Part shown: positions 1 through 9,443 of the stretch, piece by piece
Layout of the letters: each line of letters begins with the position of its first letter
How positions within the stretch are numbered: the first letter of the stretch is position 1
Origin: Bryobacteraceae bacterium
GTDB lineage: Bacteria; Acidobacteriota; Terriglobia; Bryobacterales; Bryobacteraceae
Assembly: GCA_023384675.1 (NCBI GenBank)
Contig: JAHDVK010000014.1
Span: forward strand, 62,001-126,000
DNA length: 64,000 nucleotides
Direction of reading: 5' to 3'
Program-made: the position numbers and the translations under genes
The notes under the pieces: generated by a model
Databases searched by the model: none
Told to the model about the DNA's origin: nothing
The model's input: the letters and a program-made list of their open reading frames with translations, nothing else

Positions 1-131
1 GCCTCCGGCTCCGCGCGGGCGAGCAAAGTAGGGTGCGGAGTTGGTTCGGCATCACTCCTTTTAGCGTAACCCCAATCGCCGCGCTGCCCCAAGGCTGGGC
101 GGCGTCGCCGGGCGGCGAAGACAATCGAATT

Positions 132-647
132 CTAGCGGCCGAGGAACTTGCCGAGCATACCGAGCGCCTGTCCGGCCGGGGACGTCCCGCCGCCGGTCAA
201 GAGGCCCATAAGGCCTGCGGCGCCGGAACTGCCGCCCTTGGTGGACTGGCTTAAAGTCCCCATAAGAGTGGCGGCCACCAGAGGGAGCAACTTCTTGAGC
301 ATCTCTTCGCTGATGCCTGTTTGCCCGGCAACCTGTTTGGCCAACGCGCGGCTGGCGTCTTTGCTTCCGAGCAGGTGGCTTAGAATTCCGTTGCCGTCCT
401 GAGCGCTTTCCGGCCGGGCTAAGTGCTCGGGATGCTCGACATAATCGGCGTGCCGGCCACGGCTGAGCGCACCGATCAGTCCGTCCGTGCCGCCCGAGGC
501 GATGTTAGCTTGCATTGCCCTGGTCAGCGCGGGGAGCAGATGCTGGACGGCCGAGGCGGTCTGGCTGCGGTCGAGGCCGGCGCTTCTCGATAGCTGGTCC
601 ACCACGCTGCCCCCTTGGGCCTGCAAAACCATATCCAGCAAATTCAT
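132..647 (-). CDS. DUF937 family protein
   Basis: A 171-residue protein of the DUF937 (YidB-like) family, whose function is not established. The N-terminus (MNLLDMVLQAQGG) and the two helical LLP segments at about residues 38-45 and 117-126 match the family pattern. The C-terminal third is Gly/Ala-rich (GGSSGAAGLMGLLTGGG). There is no signal peptide, so it is expected in the cytoplasm. The ATG is preceded by a strong AGGAGG, which fixes the start. It diverges from the BON-LysM gene, which begins 92 bases away and has a nearly identical ribosome-binding site. A role in stress or envelope physiology is only a guess from that neighbour. Confidence 0.85.
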   Translation of the reverse strand: MNLLDMVLQAQGGSVVDQLSRSAGLDRSQTASAVQHLLPALTRAMQANIASGGTDGLIGALSRGRHADYVEHPEHLARPESAQDGNGILSHLLGSKDASRALAKQVAGQTGISEEMLKKLLPLVAATLMGTLSQSTKGGSSGAAGLMGLLTGGGTSPAGQALGMLGKFLGR

Positions 648-739
648 GGGGCTTCCTCCTGAACTTTTACGATGCCATACGCCGGCGGATGCATGCGAGG
701 ATGGAAGGGCAAGTCATTACTCAACAGGAGGAAGATCCC

Positions 740-1156
740 ATGGATCAATTCGAACAACTTAAGCTCAAGTACCAGTCGGCGATCAATATGGCGAAGCAAA
801 AGGGCGTGCGTTTGCAGAACGTGCATCTGGAGAACGGAAAGCTGTTCATTCGGGGCGCGGCGCCGTCGCAGGAGATTAAGAACGAAGTATGGAACCAGAT
901 TAAGCTGGTGGACGCGGCGTTCGCGGATCTATCGTGTGATCTGACGGTGGACACTTCGCTGGCTCCGGCGGCTCCCGAACCGAAGACCTACACCGTGGTC
1001 GCAGGCGATTCCCTATGGAAGATCGCGGAGAAACACTGGGGGAAAGGGAAGGGCGCGCTGTATCCGAAGATCATCGAAGCAAATCCTGGCAAGTTGAAGG
1101 ATGAGAAGACGGTGATCCATCCAGGCGATGTGCTGGTGATTCCGGATATCGGCTGA
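740..1156 (+). CDS. BON-LysM protein, Kbp/YgaU-like
   Basis: A 138-residue protein with an N-terminal BON-like half (about residues 20-70) and a C-terminal LysM domain (about 87-136, starting YTVVAGDSLWKIAEKHWG and ending VLVIPDIG). This order and size match E. coli Kbp (YgaU, 149 residues), a cytoplasmic potassium-binding protein. The potassium role is known for that family and is only inferred here. The frame stays open upstream, but the ATG at 740 has an AGGAGGAAG site 5-6 bases before it and begins the conserved sequence. No signal peptide is visible, which again fits Kbp rather than a cell-wall LysM protein. Confidence 0.85.
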   Translation: MDQFEQLKLKYQSAINMAKQKGVRLQNVHLENGKLFIRGAAPSQEIKNEVWNQIKLVDAAFADLSCDLTVDTSLAPAAPEPKTYTVVAGDSLWKIAEKHWGKGKGALYPKIIEANPGKLKDEKTVIHPGDVLVIPDIG

Positions 1157-1162
1157 CGGCGG

Positions 1163-1453
1163 TTATTCCACCGGCAAAGACGCCAGGAACCGCAATCCAG
1201 TCACCTGCATGAGGCGGTCGCGGCGGCAATGGGTGACCTGGAAGCGGGTCATGATTCCGAGTTCCGGCGCGCCGATCGCGCCGATCGGCGCCGGGATTCT
1301 TGTGAGCGTAACAACTGAGCATCCATCCGCGGAGACGTCACGGAGATGGCCGCGGAGCGTGTAGCTCTCGTCGCCATCGAGCCACAGCACGGTCGCCTTT
1401 GAGTTGGCCGCCCAGCGAGGTGAACGGCGGCGCTCTGTACATGTGCCCGTCAT
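1163..1453 (-). CDS. PilZ domain protein (putative c-di-GMP receptor)
   Basis: A 96-residue single-domain protein. It has both c-di-GMP-binding signatures of PilZ: an RxxxR motif (R9 to R13, in ERRRSPR) and a DxSxxG motif (D39-V-S-A-D-G44), with the beta-barrel residues between and after. Binding c-di-GMP is therefore likely, and the output is probably a protein-protein interaction. The same frame can start at a TTG at 1504, which adds 17 poorly conserved residues. The ATG at 1453 is chosen because PilZ proteins usually begin close to the RxxxR motif, although neither start has a strong ribosome-binding site. The gene is convergent with the BON-LysM gene, with a 6-base gap. A GGDEF/HD-GYP enzyme at about 35 kb could supply the ligand. 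Confidence 0.75.
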   Translation of the reverse strand: MTGTCTERRRSPRWAANSKATVLWLDGDESYTLRGHLRDVSADGCSVVTLTRIPAPIGAIGAPELGIMTRFQVTHCRRDRLMQVTGLRFLASLPVE

Positions 1454-1606
1454 ACAACCAATATGGGGGCTGTTGAGGGCGGGTCCATGATCCGGGAGGC
1501 TCAAATTGATTCGTCCCAGTTCCAGTACCTGCCTCGGAGATCGGGAAATGAGGCATCCGGGCCCTGCGGCACGGATATTATATCTTTAACAGTCAATGAC
1601 TTAAAG

Positions 1607-1628
1607 GTTGACTGACGGTTGACTGACG
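1607..1628. repeat. two tandem copies of an 11-bp unit
   Basis: The unit GTTGACTGACG occurs twice without spacing, just beyond the 3' end of the RraA-like gene. It lies in a small AT-richer patch between the RraA-like and PilZ genes. No function is evident. Confidence 0.8.
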
Positions 1629-1650
1629 AATCGCTGGCCCATGCTCTGCC

Positions 1651-2463
1651 TCACGGGAGTTTCACGTCCGGGTTGGCCTTGCGGAAGCGTTCGAGTTGTA
1701 CGTTGTCGAGGAACTGGAGGGCCGCCTTGGCGACCTCCTCGGCGTGTTCACGAGGCACCACTACGACGCCGTCGCCGTCGGCCACGACCACGTCGCCGGG
1801 GCGCACCAGCACGCCGCCCAGGTTGATGGGCCGGTTGACGGATTCCAATTCGTTCCGGCCCGGGCGGATGCCGCGGGCAAGGCGGCGGTAATAGGCGGGC
1901 ACTTTGTGGTGGATGATCTCGTCGCTGTCGGCGAGTCCGCCGCTGGTGATGACGCCGCGCATACCGAGTTTCCTCCAGGCGAGAATGTTGCTGGAGCCGA
2001 TGCTGCGGGATTCACCATCCTCGGCGGCGTCGATCACCAGGACGCTGCCGGGGAAGAGCTGCTTCATGAAGGTTTCCGGAGTGATGTGGACGTACCAGCG
2101 GCCGATTTCCTTGGGGTCCATTTTGTGGACACGCTTGTTGGTGGGGACGTAGCGGGCGGTCACGGCGATGCCGAAGACGCGGTGGGTGAAGTTTTCCGTA
2201 TCGCGCCAGAGGGCGCGGATATCGGGGTGGACGGTGCCCACGTCCTTGAGGCCCGCCACATCCATGCCGTCGCTGACGTCGGCGACGCGCAGGAATTCGT
2301 ACATCCTGAGGATGCGTTCGTTGTCTTCCTGCGAGTACTTCTCGTAAGGAATGAAGAGGTGGACATCGTCGGGCAGGGTCTTTGAGGCGAGTTGTGAGGG
2401 GACGGTCTGGGCGAAGGCCAGCCCGCAGAGCGACAAGACAAGCAGGCAGAAGCGAAGGGTCAT
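1651..2463 (-). CDS. secreted RraA/HMG-aldolase-fold protein
   Basis: A 270-residue protein with a clear signal peptide (MTLRFCLLVLSLCGLAFAQ) followed by an RraA-like fold. That fold is shared by RNase E regulator RraA and by class II HMG/CHA aldolases. Recognisable parts are the substrate-loop region near GVITSGGLADSDEI and the GVLVRPGDVVVADGDGVVVVP segment typical of the family's C-terminal half. The aldolase signature G-G-x-R-D is altered: Arg is replaced and the segment reads GGLADSD, so normal aldolase or decarboxylase chemistry is uncertain. Export excludes a role on RNase E. It diverges from the PSCyt/PSD1 operon, and I cannot name its substrate. Confidence 0.8.
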   Translation of the reverse strand: MTLRFCLLVLSLCGLAFAQTVPSQLASKTLPDDVHLFIPYEKYSQEDNERILRMYEFLRVADVSDGMDVAGLKDVGTVHPDIRALWRDTENFTHRVFGIAVTARYVPTNKRVHKMDPKEIGRWYVHITPETFMKQLFPGSVLVIDAAEDGESRSIGSSNILAWRKLGMRGVITSGGLADSDEIIHHKVPAYYRRLARGIRPGRNELESVNRPINLGGVLVRPGDVVVADGDGVVVVPREHAEEVAKAALQFLDNVQLERFRKANPDVKLP

Positions 2464-2559
2464 GATCCCGCATCATATATCAATGTATAAATCCCCGTCA
2501 TTGCGTCCGTGTTCGTGAGAAGGGGATATGATGAGAAAACGCAACTGGGATTGCCGGTG

Positions 2560-5500
2560 ATGACGCAACTCTTTTTTCTGCTTTTGCTCGCAGCTATCTC
2601 CACGCTCTCTGCCGAGCCTGTGGATTACCAGCGCGATGTGCGGCCGATCCTGTCCGATGCCTGCTACCACTGCCATGGTCCCGATAAGGAAAGCCGGATG
2701 GTGGATCTGCGGCTGGACCGGCAGAAAGATGCGCTGGCGGCGCGAAAGACGGGCGCGCCGGTCTTGCCGGGCGACCCGGAAAAGAGTCTGATCTGGCAGC
2801 GGATCAATCACAAGAGTCCCGCGCTGCGCATGCCGCCGGTAGCCGCGCACAAGGTTCTCACGGAAGAGCAAAAGCAGACGATCCGGCGGTGGATCGAAGA
2901 AGGGGCGAAGTGGGAAGAGCATTGGTCGTTCCGCAAGCCCGCGCGGCCGGTGCTGCCGCGGGTCAGCGGCGAGAGCTGGGCGCGAAACCCGATCGACCGG
3001 TTTATCCTGGCGCGGTTGGAGGCTACTGGGCTAAAGCCTGCGCCTGAAGCGCCCCGGCACACATTGATCCGGCGGGCGGCTTTCGATTTGACCGGACTTC
3101 CGCCGAAGCCCGAAGAAGTGGAGGCGTTTGTCAACGACACCGCGCCGGATGCCCACGAGCGGATGCTCGACCGCTATCTGGCTTCGCCGCACTATGGCGA
3201 GCACCGGGCGCGCTATTGGCTGGATGCGGCGCGCTATGCCGATACGCACGGAATTCATATCGATAACCGGCGCGAGATGTGGCCGTGGCGCGATTGGGTG
3301 ATCGCGGCGTTCAACCGTAACATGCCGTTCGACCAGTTCACGATCGAGCAACTCGCCGGGGATCTGCTGCCGGGGCGGACACTGGAGCAGCAGATCGCCA
3401 CGGGCTTCCACCGCAATGCGCCGACGACCAACGAGGCGGGGGCGATTGAGGAGGAGTTCGCGGCGATCTACGCAAAGGACCGCGCGGACACGACGGCGGC
3501 GGTGTGGCTGGGTTTGACGGTGGGCTGCGCGACGTGCCACGACCACAAGTTCGATCCTGTTACACAGCGCGATTTCTATGCGCTGACGGCCTTTTTCAAC
3601 AACACGACGCAGCCGGTGATGGACGGCAACATCCCTGACACTCCGCCGGTGGTCGCGGTCCCCTCGATTGAGGACCGCCCGCGTTGGGAGCAGTTGGACG
3701 CGCTGAGAAGGGAACTCCGGCAGCGGCTGAGCGAAGCGCGCGGGGCCGCGGACGCTGCCTTTGAGCGCTGGCTGCGTTCGGAGGCGCGGGGCGATGCGGA
3801 GCCGCCGTTTTCTCCGGAGAAGCCGCTGTTCTTCCTTGATGCGCCGGCTTCGCCCGCGGCCGGGGGCGTCTATCTCGGCGAAAGCGGCGCGCAGGGCGTT
3901 CCGGCGCTGCATTTTCTTGGACAGGGGCGGCTCGAATTGCCGAACGTTTCTGCGATCCAGGCGGACCGGCCCTTCACTATCGCCGCCTATGTGCTCACGC
4001 CGCTCGGCGAGGGGCGGCATGCGATCGCAAGCCAGAGCGATTCGGAAGACAAGAACCGGGGCTGGACGATTGACATCAGCGGGCGCGTGCCGGGCATGCG
4101 GATGACGGGCGACGATGGCGTGAGTATCAACGTGCGCGGCGGTTTCCTGGTGCAATTGAAGCCCGGGACCTGGAATCACGTGGTGTTCTCGTACGATGGC
4201 AGCGGGCATGCGGCGGCGATCTCGCTGTACGTCAATGGCCGCGAGGTGGAGATCGCCGGACGGAGCGACGAAGCGCCGCCGCTGCGCGGATCCATCAACA
4301 CCGGGCGGCCGCTTGTGCTTGGAGGAGAGGGCAACACGTCTTTCCATTCCGGGGCGATCGCCGATTTCCGCATTCTGCCGCGCGCGGTGGGCGAGGAAGA
4401 AGCCCGGTATCTGGCGGCATGGCCGATGGTGCTGGGCGCCCGGGGCAAAGCGGCCGCCACTCTCAGCGAGGAGGAGCGTGAAGCGCTGCGGCTGACGTAT
4501 CTGTTCAAGAAGAGCACACCATACCGGGCGTGGGTCGCGCAGCGCAACGAAGTGGAGCGGCTGCGCGCGCAGATTGCCCGGCGCAGCCCGGTGACTCACG
4601 TGATGGAGGAGCGCGCCGGCCGGACGCCGTCGGCGAACCTTCTGATCCGCGGCATGTACGATCAACCGGGGGAGAAACTCGCGCCTGATGTGCCGGGCGT
4701 GCTGCCGCGGATGAAGCCCGGGCAGCCTCGCAACCGGCTGGGGCTGGCGCAGTGGCTGATGGACGCGGACAATCCGTTGACGGCGCGGGTCACGGTGAAC
4801 CGCATGTGGCAGGAAGTGTTCGGCCAGGGATTCGTGGCGACGGGCGAGGATTTCGGATCGCAGGGCGAAATGCCCTCCCATCCGGAATTGCTCGACTGGC
4901 TGGCCGTGGAGTTCCGCGAATCGGGCTGGGATGTGAAGCGGTTGTACAAACTGGTGCTGTCGAGCGCGGCTTACCGCCAGGCTGCGCTGAATACGCCGGA
5001 AAAGCAAAAGGCGGATCCGGGGAACCGGCTGCTGTCGCGCGGGCCGCGATTCCGGATGGACGGCGAAGTGGTGCGCGATGCGGCGCTGGCCGCGAGCGGG
5101 CTGCTTGCGACGGCGATTGGCGGGCGAAGCGTGAAGCCCTACCAGCCTGAGGGCGTGTGGGAGGCGGTGGCGATGAATGGTTCCAACACCCGCTTCTACA
5201 AACCGGACGAGGGCGAAGCGCTGTACCGGCGCAGCATGTACTGGTTCTGGAAGCGCAGCGCGCCGCCGGCTTCGCTGGACATCTTCAACGCACCGACGCG
5301 GGAGCTATGCACGGTGCTGCGCGAACGCACGAATACGCCGCTGCAGGCGCTGGTGACGATGAACGATGTGCAGTTCGTGGAGGCGGCACGGCATCTGGCG
5401 CAGCGGGCGATGCGGGGGGGCGAATCCGGCGCGGAAGTGCGGTTCGATTACATGGGCCGTGCGGTGTTGGGTCGAGAATTTCAGCCTGCGGAGCGCGAGA

Positions 5501-5679
5501 TCCTGCGGCGGTCGCACCGGAAGTTCCTCAGCTTCTATGATTCGAATCCCGCCGAAGCGGCGAAGTTGCTCGCGGTGGGCGCCTCGCCGCGCGACGAATC
5601 GCTGAACGCAGTGGAACTGGCGGCGCTGACGATGGTCGCCAATCAAGTACTCAACCTGGATGAGGCTTTGAATAAATGA
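2560..5679 (+). CDS. PSCyt1-PSCyt2-LamG-PSD1 cytochrome-like secreted protein
   Basis: A 1039-residue exported protein of the large planctomycete/acidobacterial type. The order is: signal peptide (about 1-18), PSCyt1/DUF1549-type cytochrome domain with heme motif C35-Y-H-C38-H39, PSCyt2 (about 115-335, ending in a second C323-A-T-C326-H327), a LamG/concanavalin-like domain (about 425-605), and PSD1/DUF1553 (about 720-990). The family has no proven reaction; links to polysaccharide use and an extracytoplasmic redox role are proposals. The start is the ATG at 2560, which directly begins the signal peptide; the frame remains open from a GTG at 2509. The stop overlaps the start of the DUF1501 gene (ATGA), so the two are translationally coupled, as usual for this pair. 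Confidence 0.9.
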   Translation: MTQLFFLLLLAAISTLSAEPVDYQRDVRPILSDACYHCHGPDKESRMVDLRLDRQKDALAARKTGAPVLPGDPEKSLIWQRINHKSPALRMPPVAAHKVLTEEQKQTIRRWIEEGAKWEEHWSFRKPARPVLPRVSGESWARNPIDRFILARLEATGLKPAPEAPRHTLIRRAAFDLTGLPPKPEEVEAFVNDTAPDAHERMLDRYLASPHYGEHRARYWLDAARYADTHGIHIDNRREMWPWRDWVIAAFNRNMPFDQFTIEQLAGDLLPGRTLEQQIATGFHRNAPTTNEAGAIEEEFAAIYAKDRADTTAAVWLGLTVGCATCHDHKFDPVTQRDFYALTAFFNNTTQPVMDGNIPDTPPVVAVPSIEDRPRWEQLDALRRELRQRLSEARGAADAAFERWLRSEARGDAEPPFSPEKPLFFLDAPASPAAGGVYLGESGAQGVPALHFLGQGRLELPNVSAIQADRPFTIAAYVLTPLGEGRHAIASQSDSEDKNRGWTIDISGRVPGMRMTGDDGVSINVRGGFLVQLKPGTWNHVVFSYDGSGHAAAISLYVNGREVEIAGRSDEAPPLRGSINTGRPLVLGGEGNTSFHSGAIADFRILPRAVGEEEARYLAAWPMVLGARGKAAATLSEEEREALRLTYLFKKSTPYRAWVAQRNEVERLRAQIARRSPVTHVMEERAGRTPSANLLIRGMYDQPGEKLAPDVPGVLPRMKPGQPRNRLGLAQWLMDADNPLTARVTVNRMWQEVFGQGFVATGEDFGSQGEMPSHPELLDWLAVEFRESGWDVKRLYKLVLSSAAYRQAALNTPEKQKADPGNRLLSRGPRFRMDGEVVRDAALAASGLLATAIGGRSVKPYQPEGVWEAVAMNGSNTRFYKPDEGEALYRRSMYWFWKRSAPPASLDIFNAPTRELCTVLRERTNTPLQALVTMNDVQFVEAARHLAQRAMRGGESGAEVRFDYMGRAVLGREFQPAEREILRRSHRKFLSFYDSNPAEAAKLLAVGASPRDESLNAVELAALTMVANQVLNLDEALNK

Positions 5680-7136
5680 TGCCGCCGCGCCTGCCCCTGC
5701 ATCCCGATCCCGAGTTGATCCGCCGCCTATCGCGCCGGAAGTTTTTGGGTGGCGCCACGGGATTGGGCGGAATCGCGCTGGCCTCACTGTTTGGCGGGAG
5801 AGCGCAGGCGGGCGCGCTGCCGGGCCTGCCGCACTTCGCGCCGAAGGCCAAACGAGCGATCTATCTGCACATGGTGGGCGCGCCGCCACAGCAGGAGACA
5901 TTCGACTACAAACCGGGGATGAAGGACTGGTTCGACAAGGAACTGCCCGAGTCGATCCGGCAGGGTCAGAGGCTGACGACGATGACGTCGAATCAGTCGC
6001 GGTTCCCGATCGCACCATCAGTCTTTGCATTCGCGCAGCACGGGCAAAGCGGCGCCTGGATCAGCGAACTGCTGCCGTACACGGCGAAGATGGCCGACGA
6101 CATTTGCGTGATCCGTTCGATGCACACAGAGGCGATCAACCACGAACCGGCGATCACGTTCATCCAGACCGGCAACATGATTCCGGGCAAGCCGTGCATC
6201 GGGTCGTGGATCGCGTACGGGCTGGGCACCATGAACGAGGACTTGCCCACGTTCGTGGTGATGAATGCCACGCACACGCATCCGCGCGCGAACGTCCAGG
6301 CGATCTCGGCGCGGCTGTGGAGCGCGGGCTTTCTCTCTGGGCAGTACGCGGGTGTTGCGCTGCGGTCGGGCGGCGATCCCGTGTTGTACATCAACAATCC
6401 CGATGGCGTGCCGCCGGAGGTGCGCCGGCAGATGCTGGATGGAGTTGCGGAGTTGAATCAACTCGAATACGGGCGGCTTGCGGATGAAGAGACGCGTGTG
6501 CGGACGGCGCAATACGAGATGGCGTTCCGCATGCAGACTTCGGTGCCGGAGTTGACCGATCTGACCAAGGAGCCCGAGTCGATCTACGAGATGTACGGCG
6601 AAGAGGCGCGCAAGCCGGGGACGTTTGCGTATTCGGCGCTGATGGCACGGCGGCTGGCCGAACGCGGTGTGCGGTTCGTGCAGATTTACCATCGCGGCTG
6701 GGACGTGCACGGCAATCTGCCCGAAGTGCTGCCCGTGCAGTGTAAGGACATCGACCAGCCGGTGTGGGCGCTGGTGCAGGACCTGAAGCAGCGGGGCATG
6801 CTGGAAGATACGCTGGTGCTGTGGGGCGGGGAGTTCGGGCGGACCATCTACTCACAGGGCCGGCTCACGGCGAAGGACTACGGCCGGGACCACCACCCGC
6901 GTTGTTTCAGCCTCTGGCTGGCCGGCGGCGGCGTGAAGGGCGGCGTGGTGCATGGGGAGACCGACGAGTTCAGCTACAACATCACGCGCGACCCAGTGCA
7001 TGTGCGCGACCTGCAGGCCACGCTGCTGCACCTGTTCGGCATTCGCCACGAGCGCTTCACTTACAAGTACCAGGGCTTGGATCAGAAGCTGACGGGCGTG
7101 GAAAGGGCGAGCGTCGTGAAGCAGATTCTGGCCTGA
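5676..7136 (+). CDS. DUF1501 family protein, Tat-exported
   Basis: A 486-residue DUF1501 protein with an N-terminal twin-arginine signal ([14 protein letters not shown], about residues 19-32). The domain has an alkaline-phosphatase/sulfatase-like fold. Seen here are the typical segments [13 protein letters not shown] near residue 70, [10 protein letters not shown] near 150, and the C-terminal LWGGEFGRT and DHHPRCFS blocks, which supply probable metal ligands. No reaction is proven for the family. It forms an ATGA-coupled operon with the upstream PSCyt/PSD1 gene, and the two products are presumed to work together outside the cytoplasm. Confidence 0.9.
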   Translation: MMPPRLPLHPDPELIRRLSRRKFLGGATGLGGIALASLFGGRAQAGALPGLPHFAPKAKRAIYLHMVGAPPQQETFDYKPGMKDWFDKELPESIRQGQRLTTMTSNQSRFPIAPSVFAFAQHGQSGAWISELLPYTAKMADDICVIRSMHTEAINHEPAITFIQTGNMIPGKPCIGSWIAYGLGTMNEDLPTFVVMNATHTHPRANVQAISARLWSAGFLSGQYAGVALRSGGDPVLYINNPDGVPPEVRRQMLDGVAELNQLEYGRLADEETRVRTAQYEMAFRMQTSVPELTDLTKEPESIYEMYGEEARKPGTFAYSALMARRLAERGVRFVQIYHRGWDVHGNLPEVLPVQCKDIDQPVWALVQDLKQRGMLEDTLVLWGGEFGRTIYSQGRLTAKDYGRDHHPRCFSLWLAGGGVKGGVVHGETDEFSYNITRDPVHVRDLQATLLHLFGIRHERFTYKYQGLDQKLTGVERASVVKQILA

Positions 7137-7151
7137 CGGCGAGGGCGGCGG

Positions 7152-7796
7152 TCAGAAATCAATCGCGCCGAGGATCTCGGAAGGCTTCTTGTCGAAGGCG
7201 CGGGCGATGGCGAGAAGGCTTTCGATGGAAGGCAGATTCGCGCCGCGCTCGATGGAACTGATCTGGCTGACGCTCAGGTTGGATTCGGCGGCGAGTTCCT
7301 TCAGCGACCAGTCGCGTTCGGCGCGCAGCATGCGGATCTTGTGGCCGAGTTTCTCGCGCAGGCGATCATGGGCGGGGCGTCCGAGATGGAACGCCTCGGC
7401 GGCGTTGGCGAGGGTCTGGCGAAGCTGCGCGAGAGAGAACGGCTTGGCGAGATAGTCGAAGACCTTGAGCTTGAAGGTGGCGCGCATGTCCTCGAGCGAC
7501 GGATAGCCGGTGACAATGATGACGCAGATGCCCGGGAAACGCTGGGTGAGCTGTTCGAGAACCCGTTCGCCCCGGTGCTCACCCATTTTCATGTCGAGCA
7601 TGACGATGTCGGGGCGGCGGAGTTCGGCTGCCTCGAACAGGCCGGCCGGGCTGGTGAAGGATTGGGCTTCATAGCGGCCCTCGTCGTTGAGGAAGTCCTC
7701 GACGTAGGTAAGGAAATCGGGGTCGTCGTCGAGAATGGCGATGCCGATCAGGCCGGGCGCGGGGTTGGCGTCGGCTGAGGTGGTGCGGGTGGTCAT
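7152..7796 (-). CDS. response regulator with REC and XRE-type HTH
   Basis: A 214-residue regulator. The N-terminal receiver (about residues 15-135) has the acidic pair in LDDD, phospho-acceptor D68 (VMLDMK), T96 (VTGYPS) and K118 (AKPF). The C-terminal domain (about 150-208) is a Cro/C1-type helix-turn-helix (WSLKELAAESNLSVSQISSIERG). This output is uncommon for response regulators, which mostly use OmpR, NarL or Fis domains. The ATG at 7796 overlaps the kinase stop by four bases, so kinase and regulator are translationally coupled; the frame extends upstream to 7862 but only into the kinase gene. Given the divergent ACIII operon, it may control respiration (inference). Confidence 0.9.
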   Translation of the reverse strand: MTTRTTSADANPAPGLIGIAILDDDPDFLTYVEDFLNDEGRYEAQSFTSPAGLFEAAELRRPDIVMLDMKMGEHRGERVLEQLTQRFPGICVIIVTGYPSLEDMRATFKLKVFDYLAKPFSLAQLRQTLANAAEAFHLGRPAHDRLREKLGHKIRMLRAERDWSLKELAAESNLSVSQISSIERGANLPSIESLLAIARAFDKKPSEILGAIDF

Positions 7797-9274
7797 GTAG
7801 ATTCCGTTTCTTTGGCAGGGCAGGGCAGGGTGATTTCCAGGCGCGCGCCTCCGCTCGGGCAATTGGCGGCGGTGATGCGACCGCCGTGCTGGCTGACGAT
7901 ACCCTCGGCGACGGCAAGCCCCAAGCCGGTGCCGTGGGCATCGAGCCGCGTAGTGACAAAAACTTCGAAAATTTCCGGCAAGATGTCCTCGGAGATTCCG
8001 GGACCATTATCCTCCACCGTGACGGCGACGGCGGGACGGCCATCCAGCTGCGCATTTTGGCCGGCCACGGTGATGCGCGCATCCGCCCCCACGGCGTGCA
8101 GCGCATTCCGCAGCAAGTTGACGAACACCTGGATGAGCTGATCGGCATTGCCCAGCGCGCGGGCGTTGGGGGAGACGGTGTTCTCGAAGCGGACGGCGGC
8201 GGCGCGTTCGTCGATGGCGACAAGCTGCCAGCTTTCCTCGATCAGACCGCGAAGGGCCACGGCGGTCATTTGGCGGCGCCGGACACGGGCGAAGTCGAGA
8301 AGGCCCGCCGAAATGCGGCGCAGGCGCTCGGTGACGCGCTTCATCCGCCCGAGGCGGCTCTGGGTGGCCGGGTCGGGGACGGTCTCCTGCAGTTTTTCAA
8401 TCGAACCGTGCAGTACGGCCAGCGGGGTATTCATCTCATGAGCCACGCTGGCGCTGAGCAAACCGAGGGAAACGAGGCGGTCCTGGGCCTCGAGGTTGCG
8501 TTTGGCGGTTTCGAGTTGCTCATTCTTGCGTTCGAGGCCGCGAAGCGCTTCGGCGAGATGGTCCTCCTGCTGCCGTAGAGCGGTGACCGCTTCGTTTCGC
8601 GAATGCATGATCTGGCCGATCTCGTCGCCAGGGATGTAGCCGGCGGGGATGATCTCCTGGCCGCGGTCGCCGCGCCGGGTGGCTGCGTCAGCGTGCAGCA
8701 TGAGTTGAAGGGGTTGGTAGACGTAACGCGGCATGATGACCAGCTCCAGCAAAAGCACGGCCAGCACGTAGAGAATCCCAAGGACGGAGAACAACACCAG
8801 ACGAATGGACATGAGCAGGCTGTCGTAAAAGGCGACGGGCAGGCGCAGCCGATAGAAGCGATTGAACGAGCCCGGGATGAGCTTGTATATATGTTCGCTC
8901 GATGGATCGCGCTGCCAGATCCGGCCCGGGAACTCGCGCATCCAGGCTTGCGCGGCCAGCGGCAGGCCGAGTTCGTCGCCTGTGCCGGCAGATAGCTCGT
9001 AGTAACGGAGTTCGTGTTCGCCAGCCTCGGGTGCGACGGCCGAGAAGGTGTTCCAGATGAGGCTGATCTCGCGAGCCCGGGCGGCGGTGAGACGGCTCTC
9101 GACGAGAGGGAGGATGGTGAAGTAGACGCTCAACGTGAGGACCAGGAAGAAGCTGTTGTGCAACACCATCAGCTTCGGGCGCACGCGGAGGTCGCCGAAG
9201 CGGCGGCCAAAGCCGCTCAGCGGGCGGGGCGGCCAGCCCTCAAGGTGATTCGCTTCGCCGTTACGGTCTGGCAA
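7793..9274 (-). CDS. membrane sensor histidine kinase
   Basis: A 493-residue kinase. Two membrane segments (about 35-58 and 155-180) flank a roughly 95-residue extracytoplasmic sensor with no motif I recognise. They are followed by a HAMP-like linker and coiled coil (about 185-265). The HisKA phospho-acceptor is H279 (SVAHEMNTPL), and the catalytic domain has the N box NLLRNALHAVG, G1 DNGPGIS and G2 GTGLGLAVA. The start is a TTG with AGGAG about 9 bases upstream. It is the first gene of a kinase-regulator operon that diverges from the ACIII operon across a 169-base gap. The signal sensed is unknown; redox or quinone state would fit the location. Confidence 0.9.
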   Translation of the reverse strand: MPDRNGEANHLEGWPPRPLSGFGRRFGDLRVRPKLMVLHNSFFLVLTLSVYFTILPLVESRLTAARAREISLIWNTFSAVAPEAGEHELRYYELSAGTGDELGLPLAAQAWMREFPGRIWQRDPSSEHIYKLIPGSFNRFYRLRLPVAFYDSLLMSIRLVLFSVLGILYVLAVLLLELVIMPRYVYQPLQLMLHADAATRRGDRGQEIIPAGYIPGDEIGQIMHSRNEAVTALRQQEDHLAEALRGLERKNEQLETAKRNLEAQDRLVSLGLLSASVAHEMNTPLAVLHGSIEKLQETVPDPATQSRLGRMKRVTERLRRISAGLLDFARVRRRQMTAVALRGLIEESWQLVAIDERAAAVRFENTVSPNARALGNADQLIQVFVNLLRNALHAVGADARITVAGQNAQLDGRPAVAVTVEDNGPGISEDILPEIFEVFVTTRLDAHGTGLGLAVAEGIVSQHGGRITAANCPSGGARLEITLPCPAKETEST

Positions 9275-9289
9275 GAATTTTTTCTCCTA

Positions 9290-9318
9290 TTGCAGAATTT
9301 CTACGGCTATGCTAGAAA
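9290..9318 (+). promoter_or_regulatory. candidate sigma-70 promoter for the act-cox operon
   Basis: TTGCAG at 9290-9295 and TAGAAA at 9313-9318 are separated by exactly 17 bases. This is in an AT-richer patch and in the right orientation for actA, giving a 5' leader of about 120 bases. It was found by eye, with no transcript evidence. Confidence 0.4.
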
Positions 9319-9341
9319 ATAACTAATCCCGGTGTACAGAC

Positions 9342-9372
9342 GAAGCCAAGTTCTGTTGTAAACTACGGCTTC
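9342..9372. promoter_or_regulatory. imperfect inverted repeat in the act operon leader
   Basis: GAAGCC (9342-9347) and AGTT (9349-9352) pair with AACT (9361-9364) and GGCTTC (9367-9372) around an 8-base loop, with small bulges. It lies between the candidate promoter and actA. It could be a regulator-binding site or an RNA hairpin. A related imperfect direct repeat starts CTACGGCT at 9301 and at 9363, the second copy overlapping this element. Confidence 0.4.
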
Positions 9373-9443
9373 ATGCTTCTGCCGTTTCCGAGGGGCAAAA
9401 GGCACGTTCAAGTCTGAAATAGAGCTGACTAAAGAATATTGGA

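Noticed and set aside
515-739. Upstream extension of the BON-LysM gene
   Set aside because: The added 75 residues are low-quality and Arg-rich, overlap the DUF937 gene, and ignore the AGGAGG-supported ATG at 740.
3031-5007. 658-codon open frame on the minus strand
   Set aside because: It lies entirely opposite the PSCyt/PSD1 gene, is Arg/His-rich and matches no family. It is a by-product of GC-rich codon use on the real strand.
7133-7155. CTGAC/GTCAG inverted repeat between the DUF1501 and regulator genes
   Set aside because: The 5-bp stem with a 13-base loop and no T-run is too weak to call a terminator.
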